Shown piece by piece: positions 4,925-8,752 of a stretch of 8,752 nucleotides of DNA. Source of the DNA: an uncultured Butyricicoccus sp. (lineage in GTDB: Bacteria; Bacillota; Clostridia; Oscillospirales; Butyricicoccaceae); the NCBI GenBank assembly GCA_900555465.1, contig USLE01000034.1:1-8752 (forward strand), in the 5' to 3' direction. Both the position numbers and the translations under genes were made by a program. The notes beneath the pieces are model-generated. The model did no database searches. It was not told the DNA's origin and saw only the letters and a program-made list of their open reading frames with translations. Numbering within the stretch: the first letter of the stretch is position 1; each line of letters begins with the position of its first letter.

Positions 4925-5794
4925 ATGAACCTTTGCGATATCCAAACCATCCGTGCGGTGCTCGGACGGCATGGTTTCCATTTTTCCAGGTCGCTCGGAC
5001 AGAATTTCCTGACCGATGCGAGCGTGCCGCGGCGCATCGCGGAGATGAGTGGCGCGGCAGAGGCCAAAAACGTGGTCGAGGTCGGCCCGGGCATGGGCTG
5101 CCTGACCGCGGAGCTGTGCCGCCGGGCGGAAAAGGTGGTTGCGGTCGAGCTCGACCGCGCGCTGCTGCCCGTGCTGGACGAGACGCTCGCGGAATTTGAC
5201 AATTTCGAGGTTGTGCAGGGCGATGTGCTCGCGCTCGACCTGGCGGCGCTGTGCCGCGAGAAGTTCGGGGACGGGCGCGCGGTCGCGTGCGCCAACCTGC
5301 CGTACTACATCACCACGCCAGCGATCACCGCGCTGCTCGAGAGCGGCGCGTTCGAGCAGGTCACGGTCATGGTGCAGAAGGAGGTCGCGCAGCGCATCTG
5401 CGCCGCGCCCGGTACGGCGGCGTATTCCGCATTCACCATTTATGTCCAGTACCACGCGGCCGCGGAGATCCTGTTCGACGTGCCGGCGGACTGCTTCGTG
5501 CCGCGTCCCAAGGTGGATTCCGCGGTGCTGCGGCTGCGGCCGCTCGCCGAGCCCGCAGTTAAGACACAGGACGAAAAGCTGTTTTTCGCGCTCGTGCGCG
5601 CGGCGTTCAACATGCGCCGCAAGACGCTGGTCAACGCGCTCGGGCCGGTGCTCGGCAGTTCGATGGGCAAGGAGGAGATCACCGAGCTCGTGCTCTCGGT
5701 CGGACTGGACGCGCGCGTGCGCGGCGAGCGGCTCAGCCTCCAGGACTTTGCGCGGCTGGCGGATGCAGCCGCGGAACAGCTGACGGGGGCGTAA
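4925..5794 (+). CDS. rsmA: 16S rRNA (adenine1518-N6/adenine1519-N6)-dimethyltransferase
   Basis: A 289-residue KsgA/RsmA protein. It dimethylates two adjacent adenines in the 3'-terminal helix of 16S rRNA late in 30S assembly, and its loss gives kasugamycin resistance. LGQNFL at residues 24-29 is the family's N-terminal signature. Motif I, EVGPGMGCLT (52-61), binds SAM; VAVELD follows with the ribose-binding acidic residue, and motif IV, NLPYYIT (124-130), is the catalytic site for exocyclic amino groups of adenine. CFVPRPKVDSAVLRL and an RRKTLVNAL-type helix occupy the C-terminal part. ATG 4925 has AAGGAGAG at 4911-4918. A small GC-rich hairpin (about 4888-4907) without T-tract lies in the 49-nt gap after the methyltransferase. 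The stop lies 2 nt before the next start, so coupling with the TfoX-like gene is likely. Confidence 0.96.
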   Translation: MNLCDIQTIRAVLGRHGFHFSRSLGQNFLTDASVPRRIAEMSGAAEAKNVVEVGPGMGCLTAELCRRAEKVVAVELDRALLPVLDETLAEFDNFEVVQGDVLALDLAALCREKFGDGRAVACANLPYYITTPAITALLESGAFEQVTVMVQKEVAQRICAAPGTAAYSAFTIYVQYHAAAEILFDVPADCFVPRPKVDSAVLRLRPLAEPAVKTQDEKLFFALVRAAFNMRRKTLVNALGPVLGSSMGKEEITELVLSVGLDARVRGERLSLQDFARLADAAAEQLTGA

Positions 5795-5796
5795 GC

Positions 5797-6120
5797 ATGG
5801 CGAGCAGCCCGGAGTTTGTCCGCTATGTGTGCGAGCAGCTGGCGGACGCAGGCGAGATCACCTGCAAGCGGATGTTCGGGGAGTACGGCCTGTGGTGCGA
5901 CGGCAAGTTCTTTGCCACCATCGAGGACGGCATGCTGTGCCTCAAGATCACGGACGCCGGGCGCGCCATGTTGCCGGACGCGGAGATCGTCGAGCCGCAC
6001 GAAGGCGCGCGCTTTCTCTATGTGGCGGAGCTGGACGACCGTGCCTTTCTGGCGGAGCTTGTCCGGCAGACGTGCGATGCGCTTCCTGCGCCCAGGCCGC
6101 GCCGCAAAGCGAACCCTTAA
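5797..6120 (+). CDS. TfoX/Sxy family N-terminal domain protein
   Basis: A 107-residue protein made of a single TfoX N-terminal domain: CKRMFGEYGLWCDGKFFATI is the family's core (about residues 24-43), followed by KITDAGRAMLPDAE, the EGARFLYVAELDD strand and a basic C-terminus (PRPRRKANP). The C-terminal TfoX domain of the gammaproteobacterial competence regulators is absent, as is common for the stand-alone version in Firmicutes and other bacteria. Its function is not established, and a role in competence should not be assumed. The ATG at 5797 is 2 nt after the rsmA stop. Its ribosome site is poor (GGGGG at 5785-5789), which suits translational coupling to rsmA. A strong hairpin terminator follows at 6149. 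Confidence 0.87.
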   Translation: MASSPEFVRYVCEQLADAGEITCKRMFGEYGLWCDGKFFATIEDGMLCLKITDAGRAMLPDAEIVEPHEGARFLYVAELDDRAFLAELVRQTCDALPAPRPRRKANP

Positions 6121-6148
6121 GCGGGATATATGAGCGCATATCGAACAG

Positions 6149-6193
6149 AAAAAGCGATTTTGTGTGCCGGTTCGGCGCGCAAAATCGCTTTTT
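6149..6193 (+). terminator. Long hairpin terminator between convergent units; dispersed hairpin repeat copy 2
   Basis: A stem of about 20 bp (6149-6168 with 6174-6193) has A5 at its base on the left and T5 on the right, with a GGTTC loop. Two positions are G-U pairs in plus-strand RNA but A-C mismatches in minus-strand RNA, so it favours plus-strand termination of the rsmA-tfoX transcript. It may also work for the convergent minus-strand operon that ends at 6242. Its arms match the hairpin at 3433-3469 in inverted orientation. Confidence 0.85.
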
Positions 6194-6241
6194 GCCGTTT
6201 TCCGTGCTGCGCGCAGTTGCTTTCGCTTGCAGCGGCGCGGT

Positions 6242-6520
6242 TCAGATCCCGAGCAGCAGCAGCACACCGATCAGGACGAGCTGCTCCCAGTCGATGCCGT
6301 CGCCGTCGTCGTCCCCGGTCAGCAGGAACCATACAATGACCAGCACAATGATCGTGTCCATATCCAGCCGGAGGTTTTGCAGCCGGCCGGACAGCCCGCG
6401 CGACAGCCCGGAAAATGCGGAAGCGGCGCGGTCGCCGTCCGCGCGGGATACATTGCGCGGGGGTTCGTTATGTAGCGGCGGCGCGTCTGCGGCCGCCGCG
6501 GTGAGATAGCGGTTGTACAA
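6242..6520 (-). CDS. Uncharacterised small membrane protein with acidic loop (third gene of minus-strand operon)
   Basis: A 92-residue protein of unknown function. The N-terminal 50 residues are polar and mostly Ala/Arg-rich (LTAAAADAPP, then RAASAFSGLSRGLSGRLQNL). The C-terminal 40 form two hydrophobic segments (DTIIVLVIVWFLLTG and LVLIGVLLLLGI) joined by a short acidic loop DDDGDGIDWE. The protein ends directly after the second helix. The loop contains a D-x-D-G-D-G pattern like calcium-binding loops, which may be chance in so acidic a stretch. The start is a TTG at 6520 with AGGAGG (6537-6532) 11 nt upstream; no ATG is available in the N-terminal part. The gap to the preceding gene is 24 nt. 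Small membrane proteins with such double-helix ends are common in Clostridia, but I can name no function. Confidence 0.68.
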   Translation of the reverse strand: MYNRYLTAAAADAPPLHNEPPRNVSRADGDRAASAFSGLSRGLSGRLQNLRLDMDTIIVLVIVWFLLTGDDDGDGIDWEQLVLIGVLLLLGI

Positions 6521-6544
6521 AAGCGGTTTGCCCTCCTTTCCGGC

Positions 6545-6934
6545 TCACAGGGCCTGCGGGTCGCTGCCGCCTGGCGGTGCGCTGCCGTCCGCGCGGCCTG
6601 CCTGGCCGAGCTGGCCCATTGCGGCGCGCGCCATGCGCGCCATGCTGACCAGCCGCATGGCGTGGTCGAACTGGCCCGCGACCTCGTCGGTGACAAAGGG
6701 TTTGAGCGCGCTGAGTAGCGCGCGCTTTTCCTGCCGCACTGCGCCCTGCCCGCTCTGCACGATCGCCCCGATGACCGGCAGCGCGCGCTGCATCATGTCG
6801 GCCGTGGGGTCGTAGTCGTTTGCGGGCGGGGAAGCGGGCTGCTCCCCGCCGCCCAGCATGCCGGAGACCGCCTGCACGGCGTTTTGCAGCGCCTCGGGGT
6901 CGCTCAGCAGCGAGGAGAGCATGTCGTTATCCAT
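6545..6934 (-). CDS. Uncharacterised helical protein with EKRALLSALKPF motif (second gene of minus-strand operon)
   Basis: A 129-residue, probably cytoplasmic, mostly helical protein. An N-terminal helix (MLSSLLSDPEALQNAVQAV) ends in a GGG turn. A Pro/Asn/Asp-rich linker (about 30-45) leads to two helices containing MMQRALPVIGAIV and EKRALLSALKPFV, then FDHAMRLVSMARMARAAMG and a Gly/Pro-rich tail. The [DE]KR-x-x-LL-x-ALKPF pattern followed by a helix with FD-x-A-x-x-LV looks familiar from short hypothetical proteins of Firmicutes, from memory and unverified; I know of no function. The start ATG at 6934 has AAGGGGG about 8 nt upstream. It begins 14 nt after the stop of the first gene. Confidence 0.75.
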   Translation of the reverse strand: MDNDMLSSLLSDPEALQNAVQAVSGMLGGGEQPASPPANDYDPTADMMQRALPVIGAIVQSGQGAVRQEKRALLSALKPFVTDEVAGQFDHAMRLVSMARMARAAMGQLGQAGRADGSAPPGGSDPQAL

Positions 6935-6948
6935 GCGGTATGCCCCCT

Positions 6949-7218
6949 TTATTTGCGGAAGATCTGCCGGAGCTGCTGCGCGAGATGCGCGCCCTCCTGC
7001 GTCTGCATGAGCTGCTGGGCGAGCCGCGCCGCCTCGCCCATGTCGCCGCGCTGGGCGGCCTGCGCGGCGCGTTCGAGCGTCGCGGCGTGCTGCGAGGAGA
7101 TCACCTGCGCGGCTTTTTTGCCGTCCGGCGTGTTCAGCGCCGCGCGCAGCTGGTCGATCGCGTTTGGATTGCCGGCCTGTGCCGCCAGACGGCGGAGGAT
7201 CTCATTCTGATCGGGCAT
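6949..7218 (-). CDS. Uncharacterised small helical protein (first gene of minus-strand operon)
   Basis: An 89-residue protein with no membrane segment or cysteine. It appears to consist of four short amphipathic helices rich in Ala, Gln and Leu: NEILRRLAAQAG, then NPNAIDQLRAALNTPDGKKAAQVI, then ATLERAAQAAQRGDMGEAARLAQQLMQ, then HLAQQLRQIFRK. The N/D-P-x-A-I/L opening of the second helix recurs in the neighbour (SDPEALQNAV), so the two may share a fold or interact; that is inference. I prefer ATG 7218, because AAAGGG (7233-7228) lies 9 nt upstream. The in-frame ATG at 7227 has only a GGA 5 nt upstream and would add MGT. Function is unknown. Confidence 0.72.
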   Translation of the reverse strand: MPDQNEILRRLAAQAGNPNAIDQLRAALNTPDGKKAAQVISSQHAATLERAAQAAQRGDMGEAARLAQQLMQTQEGAHLAQQLRQIFRK

Positions 7219-7252
7219 TGTTCCCATCCCTTTCCAAGCATCGTTTATTGCC

Positions 7253-7282
7253 AGTATATGCCCTAGCGGGAAAAAATGTGAT
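7253..7282 (-). promoter_or_regulatory. Probable promoter of the three-gene minus-strand operon
   Basis: Minus strand: -10 TATACT (7258-7253), 18-nt spacer, -35-like ATCACA (7282-7277; 4 of 6). A sporulation-type reading of the same bases is also possible: CATATACT (7260-7253) resembles the sigma-E -10 CATACAnT, but the -35 fit is poor. The sigma factor cannot be decided from sequence. Confidence 0.45.
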
Positions 7283-7290
7283 TCTCTGGG

Positions 7291-7319
7291 TTTACAAGCC
7301 TGCTTCCACGGTGTAAAAT
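7291..7319 (+). promoter_or_regulatory. Sigma-A-type promoter of the yfcE-coaX unit
   Basis: -35 TTTACA (7291-7296), 17-nt spacer, -10 TAAAAT (7314-7319). It is divergent from the minus-strand operon promoter, the two -35 boxes lying about 9 nt apart. Confidence 0.75.
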
Positions 7320-7351
7320 ACTGCTATCGCGGCGAAAGGAGCGGTAAGGAT

Positions 7352-7864
7352 TTGAAGATACTGGTGTTTGCCGATTCGCACGGCTATAATATGGGCATGG
7401 CCTATGCGGTCGAGCGGGAAAAACCCGATGCGGTCCTGCATCTGGGCGACCACGCGGACGATGCGCGCGAGATCGAGCGCGCCTTTCCCGGGCTGGTCGT
7501 GATCCGCGTGCGCGGCAATAACGATTTCGATCCGGATGTGCCGCTGTTCTGCGTGACGATCCTGGGCGGCGTGCGCATGTATCTGACGCACGGCCACCGG
7601 GAACGGGTGTATGCCTCGGCGGACATGGTGGCGCGCCGCGCCCGGGAAGAGGGCTGCGCGCTGGCGTTCTTCGGGCACACGCACCGCATGGAGATCGGGC
7701 GGGAAAACGGCGTGCTGGTATGCAATCCGGGCAGCATCAGCCTGCCGCGCGGCGGCCCGGCGAGCTATGGGCGGCTGACGGTCGAAAACGGACAGGCGCA
7801 GCTGCTCGAGATCCTCGATGAGGACGGCAGCCTGCTCCGGCGGGAAAAACTTCTGGGACGGTAA
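7352..7864 (+). CDS. YfcE/MJ0936-type metallophosphoesterase
   Basis: A 170-residue calcineurin-like phosphoesterase with the full set of metal-binding motifs: D8-x-H10 (ADSHG), G32-D33, G55-N56-N57-D58 (the GN[HCN][ED] block), H80-G81-H82 and G108-H109-T110-H111, followed by CNPGSISLPRG. Family members are small cytosolic phosphodiesterases that need Mn2+ or a similar metal; the natural substrate is unknown. The start is TTG 7352 with AGGAG at 7337-7341 and a 10-nt spacer. There is no ATG in the first residues before the essential ADSHG motif, so a non-ATG start is required. coaX follows 12 nt after the stop, and both probably share the promoter at 7291-7319. Confidence 0.9.
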   Translation: MKILVFADSHGYNMGMAYAVEREKPDAVLHLGDHADDAREIERAFPGLVVIRVRGNNDFDPDVPLFCVTILGGVRMYLTHGHRERVYASADMVARRAREEGCALAFFGHTHRMEIGRENGVLVCNPGSISLPRGGPASYGRLTVENGQAQLLEILDEDGSLLRREKLLGR

Positions 7865-7876
7865 GGGGAAAACAAC

Positions 7877-8710
7877 ATGCTTTTGACCATAGATGTAGGC
7901 AATACCAACATGGTATTCGGATTATATGAAGGGGACAGACTGCGCGGTTCGTTCCGCATCTCGACCAACGCCGAGCGCACCTCGGACGAGCTGGGGATGC
8001 AGATCTCGCAGTATTACCACTTCCACGGCATTGACCGCACGGAGACCCGCGCGGTGATCATCGCATCGGTCGTGCCGCCGGTGATGTATACGCTGATCAA
8101 CGCGATCCGCAAATACCTGCGCGTGCAGCCGCTGGTCGCGGGGCGCGATGTGGATATCGGCATTGAGAACAAATACGCCAACCCGCGCGAGGTCGGCGCG
8201 GACCGTCTGGTCAACGCAGTCAGTGCGGTGAAAAAATACGGCAAGCCGCTCATCATTGTGGATATCGGCACTGCGACCACCTTTGACGCGATCGACGAGC
8301 ACGGCGCGTATCAGGGCGGCGCGATCTTCCCGGGCCTCAAGGTCGCAATGGAGGCGCTGTTCCTCAAGGCGTCCAAGCTGCCGCGCGTGGACATTGAGCG
8401 GCCCGAGCACGCCATCGGCAAAACGACCGTGCAGTCCATGCAGTCGGGCGCGGTGCGCGGCTATGTGGGCGCGCTGACCGGCGTGATCACGGATATCCAG
8501 AAGGAGCTGGGCGGCAATGCGCGCGTGGTCGCGACCGGCGGCATGGGGCGCATGATGGCCTCTTACTGCGACCTGATCGACGAGGTCGACCCCAACCTGA
8601 CGCTCGAGGGCCTGCGCCTGATCTACGAGAACAACCGGCAGGCGTTCGCGGGCTGCCATCTGGACGGCGAGGACGAGCCAGAGGGAGTGGAGTGGCGTGA
8701 AGGAAAATAA
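7877..8710 (+). CDS. coaX: Type III pantothenate kinase
   Basis: A 277-residue CoaX of the ASKHA fold, catalysing the first step of coenzyme A synthesis (ATP-dependent phosphorylation of pantothenate). Visible motifs: D6-V-G-N-T (phosphate 1 loop) at the start, SVVPPVMYT, GADRLVNAV with D109 (catalytic base region), D129-IGTATT (phosphate 2 loop), GGAIFPGL, and GKTTVQSMQSG with VATGGMGRM near the end. Length is slightly above the usual 255-260 because of an acidic C-terminal extension (LDGEDEPEGVEWREGK). Type III enzymes are not feedback-inhibited by CoA and often need a monovalent cation. ATG 7877 follows GGGG at 7866-7869. The last 14 nt overlap the next gene. Confidence 0.95.
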   Translation: MLLTIDVGNTNMVFGLYEGDRLRGSFRISTNAERTSDELGMQISQYYHFHGIDRTETRAVIIASVVPPVMYTLINAIRKYLRVQPLVAGRDVDIGIENKYANPREVGADRLVNAVSAVKKYGKPLIIVDIGTATTFDAIDEHGAYQGGAIFPGLKVAMEALFLKASKLPRVDIERPEHAIGKTTVQSMQSGAVRGYVGALTGVITDIQKELGGNARVVATGGMGRMMASYCDLIDEVDPNLTLEGLRLIYENNRQAFAGCHLDGEDEPEGVEWREGK

Positions 8711-8752
8711 ATACGACGACCCGGTGTTTTTTGCAAAATACGCGCAGATGGA
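8697..8752 (+). CDS. Probable class I SAM-dependent methyltransferase, N-terminus only
   Basis: Only 18 codons are inside the window, from GTG 8697 to the end, reading (M)KENKYDDPVFFAKYAQM. A KYDDPxFFxKYxxM opening is typical of a group of Clostridial SAM-dependent methyltransferases, but the SAM-binding core lies outside, so this is a judgement from a very short piece. GGGAG at 8683-8687 with a 9-nt spacer supports the GTG start. It overlaps the end of coaX by 14 nt in a different frame, suggesting translational coupling within the yfcE-coaX operon. Confidence 0.55.
   Translation, partial: MKENKYDDPVFFAKYAQM

Noticed and set aside
5797..6120. Competence regulator (TfoX/Sxy proper)
   Set aside because: Only the N-terminal domain is present; stand-alone domains of this type have no shown role in competence in Firmicutes.

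Overview
The window looks like chromosome from a GC-rich, endospore-forming member of the Clostridia, probably an Oscillospirales/Ruminococcaceae-type Firmicute. This rests on the order yabQ-divIC-yabR (the arrangement known from Bacillus), AGGAGG-type ribosome binding sites, a long-form HPF, class I two-subunit-type fumarase, type III pantothenate kinase, and classical hairpin-plus-U-tract terminators. The taxonomic placement is inference.

Layout. 1-1175 (+): the 3' end of the sporulation gene yabQ, then divIC (cell division) and yabR (S1 RNA-binding protein), closed by a terminator. 1208-1334 (-): an apparently undescribed small RNA gene with its own strong promoter, a 5' hairpin, a C-rich single-stranded tract and a UUCG-loop terminator. 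1355-3366 (+): an amidohydrolase and a fumarate hydratase alpha subunit, coupled by a 4-nt ATGA overlap; no beta subunit follows. 3367-3540: five consecutive hairpins, the last a terminator. 3614-4328: promoter, structured leader, hpf (ribosome hibernation) and terminator. 4352-6120 (+): a membrane methyltransferase of the ICMT/PEMT type, whose best start is one frame off the rest of the gene at a T6 run, then rsmA and a TfoX N-terminal-domain gene. 6149-6193: a long hairpin terminator between convergent units. 7227-6242 (-): a compact operon of three small uncharacterised proteins. 7291-8752 (+): a divergent promoter driving a YfcE-type phosphodiesterase, coaX (CoA synthesis) and the first codons of a probable SAM-dependent methyltransferase.

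Most genes are housekeeping: division and sporulation, translation control (yabR, hpf, rsmA), central carbon metabolism and CoA synthesis. The parts most worth a second look are the minus-strand small RNA at 1208-1299, the possible -1 frameshift at 4363-4369, the three-gene minus-strand cluster, the orphan fumarase alpha subunit, and a dispersed hairpin repeat present at 3433-3469 and 6149-6193 in opposite orientations.
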